Positions 7,930-17,200 of a stretch of 64,000 bases of DNA are shown here, piece by piece. The notes beneath the pieces are model-generated. The model was not told the DNA's origin and made no database searches. It was given only the letters and a program-made list of their open reading frames with translations. Numbering within the stretch: the first letter of the stretch is position 1; each line of letters begins with the position of its first letter. Origin of the DNA: Bacteroides bouchesdurhonensis (GTDB lineage: Bacteria > Bacteroidota > Bacteroidia > Bacteroidales > Bacteroidaceae); contig NZ_LT707006.1 of the NCBI RefSeq assembly GCF_900155865.1, forward strand, positions 2,520,577-2,584,576. The letters are read 5' to 3'. The translations under genes and the position numbers were made by a program.

Positions 7930-10240
7930 TTTCGTATTTTCTCCTTTCTTCTTTTGCCAGCCGGATTATCTCCGAACCCTTATCCAATACGGCAGTCACG
8001 GCGTTGTTCAATGCTTCATAATCGGGAACGGCACTCCCATGAAGCTGTTTATAAAGTTCCCTTAATGGTTGGTCGGCACGCAGTATCTCCCACGAACTAC
8101 GTAGGTGGTGTGTCAGGGCGTCCAGTTCTTGAAAGTCTTTCCGTTGTTCCCCATCCCTGACCGACTGCATTTCCTTTTCGGTTTCCGCTATCAGTTTATC
8201 CAACATGACGGATTCATTGCCGTAAGACAGTAGGGAGGAGAAATCAGGCTTTTCATTTTGTTTACCTTTCATGGCGCACTTGTCGGAAACTTCCATCAGC
8301 TCCGATATGGAAAACGGCTTGAGAAGGCAATCAGAAAATCCACGTTCTAAAAGTTCCTCTCTGTTGCAACTGCCCGAAGCGGTTGTTACAATAATCGGAA
8401 TGATCCTTGAATTGCCCACATTGGAGGTGCGTAGCAGTTCCAACAGCTCGAAGCCGTTTATATCCGGCATATTCAAATCGGTCAGAAGCAGACTGTATTC
8501 TTTCCGGCGTATCATTTCCATCAGTTCCGCCGCATTGGTACAGGTATCGCAATGTATCCCTTCTTGTGCATACATTTCTTTCAGCATTAGGAGAAGTACC
8601 TTGTCATTGTCGATGGCAACAATATCATGGAGTGTTCGGTTATGATGAATCTGTGTTTTATTTATCCGTTCCGGCAATTCCTCGGCTGACTGCATGGGTA
8701 TCTCCACCGTGAAACGGCTGCCCTTGCCTTTCTCGCTCTTCAGCTGGATTGTGCCGCCGAGCATTGTCACAATGCGCTGAACAATGGAAAGACCTAATCC
8801 GAAGCCGTCCTTTGCGGCAGCGTTTGACAAACGTTCAAACGCACCGAACACACGTTGCTGTTCCTCTTCGGTCATACCCGAACCCGTATCTTTGACGATA
8901 AGTTTCAGCATACCGTTATCATACCCCATTGTCAGAGAAACGGCACCGTTCTCAGTGAACTTGATGGCGTTTGACAGCAGGTTATTTCCAATTTGTAGAA
9001 TGCGTTCCTTATCGGTCAGTACAACAGCATCCGTGTGATTCGTCACAGTAAGAGCAAGTCCCTTGTTTATGGCAATTGGCATAAACTCTGATTCGAGCGT
9101 ATGCGCTATTGATGAAATCCTACACGTGGAGAAATTAGGTTGTTCCTTGCCGTCGTCCAGCCGGAAGAAACTCAGAAGAGTATTAAGCATTTCACGCATA
9201 CGGTCGGAGGATTGCTGAATATTTCGGATATACATCCCGGTTTTATCCGCATTGAAGTTTTTTTGTATCAGTCCGGCATAGCCCGTTATTGCAGTCAGCG
9301 GTGTGCGTAATTCATGGGTAATGGTATGTACGGCTTTCTTGCGGGAGGTTATCAGTGCCTCGTTTCGCTTTGCCATTTGTTGCAGTCGCTCGATTAAATC
9401 TGCGGTTTCCTGTTTATATCGCTTGATGCGGTTGGCATTTCGGTGTATGATGATATATGATATGACCAGTAGCAGTATAACGAACCCTGTCAAGCCCCCA
9501 ATCTGAATGAACGACCGTTCCCGCATGGCTGTTATCTCGGCTTCCCGCTTTTGTAGGTCAGTTTGTACTTTCCCGTCTATTTGAACAACCAGTCCTTGCA
9601 GTTGCCTGTTAAGTTCCGCATTTCGTGCGGCAAGGCTATCGGCATGAACCGATAAGCGGCGGCTTTGCGCCTGTTGTTCGGTTCTCATATTCCGGTTAAA
9701 GGAACGGTGCATCGTGGTAGTCACAGTTGGTTTCGCTTCTTCCTTTTTGCCGAAGATGCCCAAGAAACCTTTGCGCTTGGACTTCTTGGGCTGTTCCTGC
9801 ACACTCTTCTGCACGATTACAGGTACTTGACTGGTTATCTTATCGTTGATGGCTTGTTGTTGTTCAAGTATTTGAACGATTTGGCACATCTGCCGTTCCT
9901 TATCTTCGAGAAGATGGCGTACGCTGTCTATACGCTCTGCCGGATAGGTAGCTTTGAAACGGCAGAGCATACTATCCATTGCCATACGCTGTGCATGGTA
10001 ATGTTCGATATCTTTATCGTTCCATTCCAGTATTGTTTCACCAAATAGAGAAAATTTTATCATTTGAATATTGATATTGTTTATCTCTTTTCGGAACTCG
10101 TCTATTTTTTTATTGTCAAGTTCTAATGCTTCTATCTCCTGCCATTCATAGAAGCTATTATATGCTATACATCCGATAAGAACGGAGATAAGTATATACC
10201 CCAACCGTATTGTCTTATAGAAATTCCTGGATCGTTCCAT
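7922..10240 (-). CDS. rteA: RteA hybrid sensor histidine kinase
   Basis: This is the membrane sensor of the two-component pair that controls ICE excision. Residues 10-30 form a membrane segment, followed by a mostly coiled periplasmic region and a second membrane segment near residues 248-268. The kinase core has the H-box ITHELRTPL near residue 308, the N-box NLLSNAIKF near 418 and the G-box DTGSGM. A receiver domain (TDLNMPDINGFE) has its aspartate near residue 587. A histidine phosphotransfer-like C terminus carries THHLRSSW near residue 711. The start codon overlaps the tetQ stop (TAATG), so translation is coupled to tetQ. The gene appears intact, unlike rteB. Confidence 0.92.
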   Translation of the reverse strand: MERSRNFYKTIRLGYILISVLIGCIAYNSFYEWQEIEALELDNKKIDEFRKEINNINIQMIKFSLFGETILEWNDKDIEHYHAQRMAMDSMLCRFKATYPAERIDSVRHLLEDKERQMCQIVQILEQQQAINDKITSQVPVIVQKSVQEQPKKSKRKGFLGIFGKKEEAKPTVTTTMHRSFNRNMRTEQQAQSRRLSVHADSLAARNAELNRQLQGLVVQIDGKVQTDLQKREAEITAMRERSFIQIGGLTGFVILLLVISYIIIHRNANRIKRYKQETADLIERLQQMAKRNEALITSRKKAVHTITHELRTPLTAITGYAGLIQKNFNADKTGMYIRNIQQSSDRMREMLNTLLSFFRLDDGKEQPNFSTCRISSIAHTLESEFMPIAINKGLALTVTNHTDAVVLTDKERILQIGNNLLSNAIKFTENGAVSLTMGYDNGMLKLIVKDTGSGMTEEEQQRVFGAFERLSNAAAKDGFGLGLSIVQRIVTMLGGTIQLKSEKGKGSRFTVEIPMQSAEELPERINKTQIHHNRTLHDIVAIDNDKVLLLMLKEMYAQEGIHCDTCTNAAELMEMIRRKEYSLLLTDLNMPDINGFELLELLRTSNVGNSRIIPIIVTTASGSCNREELLERGFSDCLLKPFSISELMEVSDKCAMKGKQNEKPDFSSLLSYGNESVMLDKLIAETEKEMQSVRDGEQRKDFQELDALTHHLRSSWEILRADQPLRELYKQLHGSAVPDYEALNNAVTAVLDKGSEIIRLAKEERRKYENG

Positions 10241-12165
10241 TATTTTGATGATACTGATTTTTCAAACATGAATAAAAGTTTATCCTTTTCTTCCATACGG
10301 GTATTATCAGAATAACCGCCTTTTGTTATTTGATACCCACACGGCTTAACCATAAAAGTGCCTAAGCCTTTAGTGTATGAACTTACTTCTGAAGCATAGT
10401 CTTTACTTGTATTTAATGGAACTTTCCCTTCAATAAGACACCACTCTTTATTACAACTGATACCTTTAATCTCAGACATCATTTTTTGCAGATCTGTAAT
10501 AGCTTTGGAACTTGCTACTTGTGGTATCTGTAACTCAAAATAGAGCATCGGTTCGAGAATATCCACTCCTGATTGTTGCAAAGCCAACCTGAAGACATAA
10601 GGAGACAATTGTCTAAAATCGGCAGGGGTACTTATCGGACTATAATAAAGGGCATAAGTAAAGGTTACTTTCAAATCCGTCACTTCCCATCCATGCAATC
10701 CCGATTGGCAAGACATACGGATTCCTTCAAAAACGGCATTTTGAAAAGAATGGTTCAGATAACCAAAGGAGATTTCACTTTCGATTTGCACCCCTGACCC
10801 TATCGGTAAAGGTTCCAGAGTCAGTCCTATTGAGGCCCAGTAAGGGTTGGGAGGGACTTCGATATGGATAATCTTATTCACCTTCTTTTTAGGTCGTTCT
10901 TTGTAGATAGTCTTGATTTCATCAAAATGGGTCTTTACGGAGAATCGTTCTTCCAGCAATGTTTGTATGATTTCTTTTTGGGTTAAACCATATAACGAGA
11001 TTTCCAATTCATCACTATATGAATTTATGGAAAAGGACAGAGACGGGTCTTCAATAAACAATACATTTAGAGCGGATATCAACTTGCTTCTCTCTTCGGG
11101 CTTGTCTGGTCGGACAGAAGATTTGAGGGCGGGATGCTGATGAGATAATCCTTGAATCAGACAAGGTTTAACACCTAAATAATCTCCGATTCTTAATTCT
11201 TCTATATCTTCTATAATTGCGATATCATTAGCAACCACTTCATCAACATTTATCTCTTTGCCCTGATAAATGGTTTTTAGATTTTTAATCTTGATGAATT
11301 TTTCCGAATCATTGACTTTTATAACGGTTCGAAGTCTCAGACTTCCGTCAATAATTTTTAGAAAACTTCTTTTATGCCCTTTGGGGTCATGTTCTATTTT
11401 ATAAAGATAAGCTGAAAGTCTATTTGGGACTGATGCCGGAGGAAATATAAAAGAAATGATGGCGTCTAACAACTCATTGATGCCAATATTGCACATTGCT
11501 GATCCATGCAAGACCGGATAGGCTTTGGCTTTTGCCACAAGAGCGATTATCGCATTCCAATAATCTGCCGGTAAGATTTCTTTATCCGCCAAATATAGTT
11601 CTAATATATCGTCGTCATGGTTGCATACAAATTCTTTGTGTTCTGCCCTTATATCTGTTGAGGTGCAAATCGGGTAAACTACTCCATCGACAACCGTTTG
11701 CATAAACAAGACGTCTTGCGACAGATTTGTTTTTATGTCCAGATATAAACGCTCAAGATTTACGCCGGCACGATCAATCTTATTGATAAATATAATTGTC
11801 GGGATTTGCAGTTTTTGCAAAGTCTTGAACAGCAACTTTGTTTGTGCTTGTATGCCTTCCTTTGCCGATAATATGAGGACTGCTCCATCAAGCATTTTGA
11901 ATGTCCGCTCCACCTCTGCAATAAAATCCATGTGTCCCGGAGTGTCAATGATATTGCATTTCACACCATTCCAAACAATAGATGTCGTAGAAGCCCGAAT
12001 AGTAATTCCTCTACGTTTTTCTATATCCATAGAGTCTGTTATGGTGTCACCTTTATCAACACTGCCGCGCTTTTCCGTTGCTCCGCAGGCAAATAGCAGA
12101 TTTTCGGTTACGGAAGTTTTTCCTGCATCAATGTGAGCAAGAATTCCTAAATTTATAATGTTCAT
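10240..12165 (-). CDS. tetQ: Tet(Q) tetracycline resistance ribosomal protection protein
   Basis: This is an EF-G-like GTPase that releases tetracycline from the ribosome. The start at 12165 (MNIINLGIL) gives 641 aa, the standard Tet(Q) length. An in-frame ATG four codons upstream is less likely. G motifs are AHIDAGKTS (about residues 9-17), DTPGHMDF and NKIDRAG, and domain IV/V sequence follows. Compared with Tet(Q) as I remember it there are scattered substitutions, so this is a variant allele. It is the first gene of the tetQ-rteA-rteB operon, whose translation is induced by tetracycline through the leader at 12166-12294. Confidence 0.97.
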   Translation of the reverse strand: MNIINLGILAHIDAGKTSVTENLLFACGATEKRGSVDKGDTITDSMDIEKRRGITIRASTTSIVWNGVKCNIIDTPGHMDFIAEVERTFKMLDGAVLILSAKEGIQAQTKLLFKTLQKLQIPTIIFINKIDRAGVNLERLYLDIKTNLSQDVLFMQTVVDGVVYPICTSTDIRAEHKEFVCNHDDDILELYLADKEILPADYWNAIIALVAKAKAYPVLHGSAMCNIGINELLDAIISFIFPPASVPNRLSAYLYKIEHDPKGHKRSFLKIIDGSLRLRTVIKVNDSEKFIKIKNLKTIYQGKEINVDEVVANDIAIIEDIEELRIGDYLGVKPCLIQGLSHQHPALKSSVRPDKPEERSKLISALNVLFIEDPSLSFSINSYSDELEISLYGLTQKEIIQTLLEERFSVKTHFDEIKTIYKERPKKKVNKIIHIEVPPNPYWASIGLTLEPLPIGSGVQIESEISFGYLNHSFQNAVFEGIRMSCQSGLHGWEVTDLKVTFTYALYYSPISTPADFRQLSPYVFRLALQQSGVDILEPMLYFELQIPQVASSKAITDLQKMMSEIKGISCNKEWCLIEGKVPLNTSKDYASEVSSYTKGLGTFMVKPCGYQITKGGYSDNTRMEEKDKLLFMFEKSVSSK

Positions 12166-12294
12166 TTGATTAAGCAATAATATACTACAATAGATGCATT
12201 GCCGAAACGCACCTTTTAATACCTCCTCGTAGCATGTGGAAAACTACAGGATTCTTAACTCGTATTAATATGTATATTATTACTGCCGCATAAT
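12166..12294 (-). promoter_or_regulatory. tetQ translational-control leader with long-range hairpin
   Basis: The leader is about 130 nt from the predicted start site to the ATG, the length known for CTnDOT. GTATATTATT complements AATAATATAC (+ strand 12272-12281 and 12176-12185). The downstream arm lies 11-20 bp before the ATG and should cover the ribosome binding site. This matches the published Hp1/Hp8 model, in which ribosome stalling on a short leader peptide opens the site when tetracycline is present. Confidence 0.7.
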
Positions 12295-12300
12295 TGAACG

Positions 12301-12331
12301 CAAATTTACGAAAAAAAAGTTCCCTGACAAA
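12301..12331 (-). promoter_or_regulatory. tetQ operon promoter
   Basis: On the minus strand the -7 element is TAAATTTG (12301-12308) and the -33 element is TTTG (12328-12331), separated by 19 bp. This is an ideal Bacteroides sigma-ABfr promoter. The predicted start is near 12294. Confidence 0.75.
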
Positions 12332-12421
12332 AGCACAAAGAACTTTTTTAATCTATACGTATTTTTATTTGGTATTATTAATTTGTTATTTGATGATGAG
12401 GGCTATTCATATAAATGTAGG

Positions 12422-13279
12422 TTAAATTTTTCTGACCATTTCAAACTGTTGTCCTTTTGGGGTAAGTCCTAATGATGACAAGAAACCAGTGACTGATTCA
12501 CAATCGCAATCAACATTAGTAAATTTGAGTACATCGCTTTGAAAATGACTGACAGCACTTTTAAGCAAGGACTTGCCTATTCCTTTACGCCGGTAATCTT
12601 TTGCAACTGCGAGGGATGAAATATCGCCTGATGCCGGTTCAAAGATAACAAATCCGACAAGTTCTTCTCTTTCATAAGCTCCCAATATGTCCAAATTGTC
12701 GATTCCGCGTTCCAGTGAAGCCCTGTCATTTTGCCATGAAGGATGAAAATCGAACCAGGCCGTTTGGTTAAGGCAGTTTTTTAAATCCGATGGGAGTATG
12801 CGACATGCAGTATGGTTTACTTGCAATACAGGAACAATATCGCTCAGTTTGGCAGAGTAGTAGTTGAAATTTCTCTGTGTTTCAAAGCCTAATTTGCGAT
12901 ATATTTTTATTGCTTTGTGATTGTGTTGCAAAACTTCCAGTACATATTGCCGAACTCCTTGTTGATATATCAATTCGAGGCTGAAAGTGAATATTTTTTG
13001 GGTTAGGTGTAATCCCCGGAATGAAGGTACGGTTCCCGTCCCTGTGTCATAAGCCGTCAAGATGTTGTTGTACATGCCTGTTCCGTTAAACACAAAAGAA
13101 ATCAGCCGTCCTTCGAAAAATGCTCCGAAAGATAGTTGTGGATTGTATCCTCGTCGGTCGAGCATGCGTCGCAATTCATCCGCATTCAAAGAGAAATCAT
13201 AATCTTTGAATGCGGATGAGAATGCCGCATACAAATCTTTGAAAGAAACGGACTCTAAAGAATGAATGATGATTCCCAT
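12422..13279 (-). CDS. Tandem GNAT-family N-acetyltransferase
   Basis: This 285-aa protein appears to have two GNAT folds. The N-terminal half has the acceptor-type segment HNHKAIKIYRKLGFE near residues 118-133. The C-terminal half has the acetyl-CoA loop signature SSLAVAKDYRRKGIGKSLL near residues 218-236. The substrate cannot be told from sequence. It lies 11 bp downstream of the NTF2-like gene on the same strand, so the two probably form one operon. The pair is cargo between tetQ and the methylase-helicase. It is more AT-rich than the ICE backbone, which suggests separate acquisition. Confidence 0.8.
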   Translation of the reverse strand: MGIIIHSLESVSFKDLYAAFSSAFKDYDFSLNADELRRMLDRRGYNPQLSFGAFFEGRLISFVFNGTGMYNNILTAYDTGTGTVPSFRGLHLTQKIFTFSLELIYQQGVRQYVLEVLQHNHKAIKIYRKLGFETQRNFNYYSAKLSDIVPVLQVNHTACRILPSDLKNCLNQTAWFDFHPSWQNDRASLERGIDNLDILGAYEREELVGFVIFEPASGDISSLAVAKDYRRKGIGKSLLKSAVSHFQSDVLKFTNVDCDCESVTGFLSSLGLTPKGQQFEMVRKI

Positions 13280-13290
13280 ATCGGACGGTG

Positions 13291-13668
13291 TTATGTGTTT
13301 GGATTTTTATCACTATTCTCTACGGTTAAACCGTGCTGTTTGAGAAAGCTGAGCTTATCCCAATAACCTCTTTGGAAAACGATTTTATCGTTTTGCACAT
13401 GGAAGAATCCGCATCCTCGCAACCCGAGCGGATCTTTCCATTCCATGATAGCCCATTCTCCATCCTCGAATATATGCTCAACAATACAAACCATTTTTGA
13501 GGTTGCAAATTCATTTACAAACATTTTATGGATAGCTGTTTTTCCTATAACCGGGGTGTTTGCGACTTGATGGTTTATGGCATCCTGAGCGTATAAGTTT
13601 GCCAAAGCGACTGCATCGGCGGCGTTGAAGCAGTCAATCCATTCTTGTAGTATCTCTTTTGGCGTCAT
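13291..13668 (-). CDS. NTF2-like / SnoaL-like protein
   Basis: This 125-aa protein of the NTF2/SnoaL superfamily is a small alpha+beta barrel. Typical segments are EWIDCFNAADAVALANLYAQDA at the N terminus, a middle IFEDGEWAIMEW strand pair and a late FHVQNDKIVFQRGYWD segment. Members are often isomerases, or ligand-binding proteins without known enzyme activity, so a specific reaction cannot be assigned. The ATG at 13668 gives the expected family length. It is the upstream member of a two-gene cargo unit with the GNAT acetyltransferase. Confidence 0.75.
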   Translation of the reverse strand: MTPKEILQEWIDCFNAADAVALANLYAQDAINHQVANTPVIGKTAIHKMFVNEFATSKMVCIVEHIFEDGEWAIMEWKDPLGLRGCGFFHVQNDKIVFQRGYWDKLSFLKQHGLTVENSDKNPNT

Positions 13669-13755
13669 ATTTTTCGTATCTTTTATTCTTTAATATTTAA
13701 TTGTTGCTTTTTCCTCTATAAGTTAGAATTAGATATTTTTCTAATTCCTTTTGAA

Positions 13756-14064
13756 ATGATCATCAAAAACAAAATTAGTATTTTTTTCTGTTTTACTGAT
13801 GATTCTGTAGAAATATTCTCGTTCATATTATTGTGTCATAAGGAACGTGTCAAAAAAGCGGTTTCCACATTACAGCTTTATGGTAAAATGAGTTTAACCA
13901 ACTACATAACGCAATCTGTTGTCGGTACTGTTATCTATTTCCCATTCGTATTCTATTTAGCCCCTTATTGTGGGTATGCAGCAAGTTATCTTATCGAATT
14001 CACTCTCTTTGGGAGTCAAATATGGTTGTGCAAATGGTGGCTGACAAAACATAAACAAGGTTAG
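13756..14064 (+). pseudogene. DUF418 membrane protein, C-terminal remnant
   Basis: The 102 codons end in a stretch typical of the C terminus of DUF418 integral membrane proteins (LQLYGKMSLTNYITQSVVGT followed by two hydrophobic helices). Full DUF418 proteins are roughly 350-400 residues, so about three quarters is missing. The first 35 codons do not look like the family. No upstream part is seen in any frame. I read it as debris left by an insertion or deletion, next to an inverted-repeat element at 14123. Expression is doubtful. Confidence 0.6.
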
Positions 14065-14122
14065 TTGGAATATTTTTTGGTATAATGTTTATAAACATAA
14101 ATCAAGAAAGAATAAATAAATT

Positions 14123-14227
14123 TAATAGAGGCTGCCCAAAAAGAAAGAAATCCTTACAATCACTCTTCTACAGATACTTGCAGAGGGGATAAGATTTACT
14201 TTTAGACCTTTTGGATAGCCCCTATTA
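14123..14227. repeat. 105-bp MITE-like element or fused IS ends
   Basis: The left end TAATAGAGGCTGCCCAAAA (14123-14141) matches the reverse complement of the right end (14209-14227, TAATAGGGGCTATCCAAAA) at 16 of 19 positions. GGCTGTCCAAAA-type ends are common in Bacteroides insertion sequences. The interior is too short for a gene. It lies between the DUF418 debris and the methylase-helicase gene. Confidence 0.5.
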
Positions 14228-14251
14228 ATATTTTATATAAAATTCATAATT

Positions 14252-17200
14252 TTAAATTTTTATCCCTTTCGATCGGTTTTCATCCTTAAACTGAAAACCC
14301 GGACGCCCGATAATGATATGATTGGCAATGAAATTGCCAGACGGACTTCGTTTATCCATCGGGCTGCGTATCGGTGGTGCATCATCGGTTTGTTGTGGCG
14401 ATATGCTCCGTACACCTTCCGAAACAGGCTTGACCTCCTGTCCGTCGTTCTCCTTTTCGGCGACATCGGGTGTAGGCGGCGCAAGCTCTAACTGTATTTT
14501 GCGGTCAAGCGCGGCAAGTTCGGACTTCAACTGTTTCAGTTCGTCCTCCTTTTTCCATACCTTACTTGCTATCTCCTGCAACTGTGGGACTTCCTTTTCC
14601 AGCACCTCGTTCTTTCCCTTATACTGGTCGATGATGGACGGAATCCTCTCCAATGCGTTCAGGAAATTACGTGCGGCGGCTACCGGATCAGCCATCGCCA
14701 GATGCCCGTTATTGTAAGTGTACTTGTAGTTTCCCTCCACCACGAAACGGTTGTCGGTAAACTCCAGCCCCTCTTTGAGTATTCTCTCGCTGACCACCTT
14801 TATCGGAAAACCGTAAAGTTCCCCGACAGGCTTGTACAAACCGCCCGTCGTGGCGTTCTTGGCGATTTCCTGCAAACGCTTTCCGATAACCTTTTCATCG
14901 GTAGAATCCACACCGTCCACCTTGACAGCATTCTGGCGATTGCCCTCCTTATCGGTCTTGACAACGGAAAGAAAGCGGTTCCAATCTTCCGTCATGGCTT
15001 CGATTACCGCCGTATTGTTGCGCAGTTCCCCCGTCTTGGCTTCCAGCTTGAACTCCGAATCGCGCTTGCCCTTGTTGAACGACTTGCGTTCCCCTTCGAG
15101 CGAGGCGATACGCTTTTCCAGTTTCGCCTTGTCCAAAAGGTCGGTATTGCCGGAGAGCAACGCCATGTACTCCGAGAAGTTCATGCCCGATTTCTCGTCC
15201 ATAGCCCCCTCGTCGATGGTACGCGCGCCCATCGCCCCGCTTTTGAGCTGCGAGATGAATGTCTGCTTGCAGTGCAGCAGGTTGAACTTGTAGCTGTCCA
15301 GCGACTTTTCCACAGCGTAGATGATGACATCCACGTTGTTCCCGGCAAAATGCTTGGCAATCTCGTTGCCTGCCCTGACTCCCCGTCCGTCACGCTGTTG
15401 TAGGTCGGACGGACGCCACGGCGTATCCAAATGATGGATTGCGACACACCGTTTCTGCGCGTTCACACCCGTTCCGAGCATGGAGGTGGAGCCGAACAGC
15501 ACGCGCACCGTTCCGGCGTTCATGGCGTCTATCACCCCCTTGCGTGCCTTGTCGGTCTTGCACTCCTGAATGAAGCGCACCTCGCCTGCCGGGATGCCGT
15601 AGTCCTCCGTCAGTTTCCGCTTTATCTCGCTGTACACGTTCCACCCGTCGCCCGGCTGGTACGTTCCCAGATCCGAGAACACGAACTGCGTGCCTTTCTG
15701 CGCGTCATACCTGTGGTAATACTCCGCAATCGTCTTGGCGCAGTGCGAAGCCTTGTTGTCGGGGTGGTCTTCGTAATGCGGGTCTATCATGCGCATATCG
15801 AGAGCCATCTTGCGGGCGTAGTCGGTGGCGATAAGCATCTTCGCCTTCTCCTCCGTTTCCGACAGGGGTGGTCTGCCCAGCAGCGTGGCGTCACCCGTCT
15901 TGGCGAACTGCATCAGCTTTTGGATGAAGTCCTCCTGCTCCGGCGTCGGCGGTATGTGGTGCAGTATCTCGTTCTTGTGCGGACGGTCCACGCCCACGTC
16001 CTCCGCCGTGCGGTAGTCGGTTATCTCGTTGTAGAAGGCGGCAAGCTCCGGCACTTTGATGAAGTAGCGGAAACGCTCCTTCTGCACCACGTTGTTCGTC
16101 ACGTTGAACTCGAAGTCGGTCGTCTTCTTGGCAAAGATAGCCGCCCAAGCGTCAAAGCAACGAATATCCTGCCGTTCCAGTTCCTTAGGGCGAAGGTACT
16201 TGAAGAGCAGGTACAGCTCCGTCAGCGAGTTGCTGATGGTCGTACCGGACAGGAACGTAGCCCCCAAGTCCTTGCCCGTGCGTTCCTGTATGGTACGTAT
16301 GGCAAAGAGCATGTTCAGGGCTTTCTGGCTTCCTTCCGAGTTTCCCAATCCCGCCACACGGTCGTGCCGCGTGTTGAAAGTCAGGTTCTTGAATTGATGG
16401 CTCTCGTCAATGAAGATATGGTCGATGCCCATCTGCTTGAAGTCCACCACATCATCCGTGCGCGATTGGATGGCATGTTCCACCTTCTCCAACTTCGCTT
16501 CAAGGTTGTGCTTGCGCTTTTCCAGCCCTTTCAGCATCGCCCTCGACACGTTCTTGCCCTGTTGCCGCAGGACTTCGAGATTTTCCTCCACCGTGTCAAG
16601 CTCCGCTTGCAGGATGCGCTGCTGCAACTCCGGCGACTGCGGAATCTTGCCGAACTGGTCGTGCGACATGATGACGCAATCGTAGTCGTTGTTCTTGATG
16701 TTGTTGAAGAAACGCACGCGGTTGGCGGTCGAGAAGTCCTTCTCCGAGGCATAGAGAATCCGCGCGTTGGGATATGCCGCCTGATAGGTGGCGGCAATCT
16801 CCGCGACATTGGCTTTCAGCCCGATAATCATCGGTTTGTGCGCCAAGTTCAGGCGCTTCATCTCATGCGCTGCAATACACATTATCAGCGTTTTACCGGT
16901 TCCCACCTCGTGGTCACAAATGCCACCGCCATTCTGTTTGAGCATCCAGACGCAATCCATCTGTGACGGATAGACGCTCTTGATACCCCGGCTTGCCAGC
17001 CCTTTGAGGTTGAGGTCGGGAAATGTCTGGTGAGAGCCGTCATACTTTGGGCGCACGAAACAGTTGAACTTGCGGTTGTACATCGTCGTCAGCCGTTCCT
17101 TGAACTGCGGCGACTGCTCTTCCAGCCATTCCGAGAACCCGTTGCGGATTTCATCAATCTTGGCGTTGGCGAGCTGTATGCCCTCGCTGTCACGCACCTT

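Noticed and set aside
15431..16966. 511-codon + strand ORF
   Set aside because: Antisense to the SNF2 helicase motifs of the real gene. No protein-like features.
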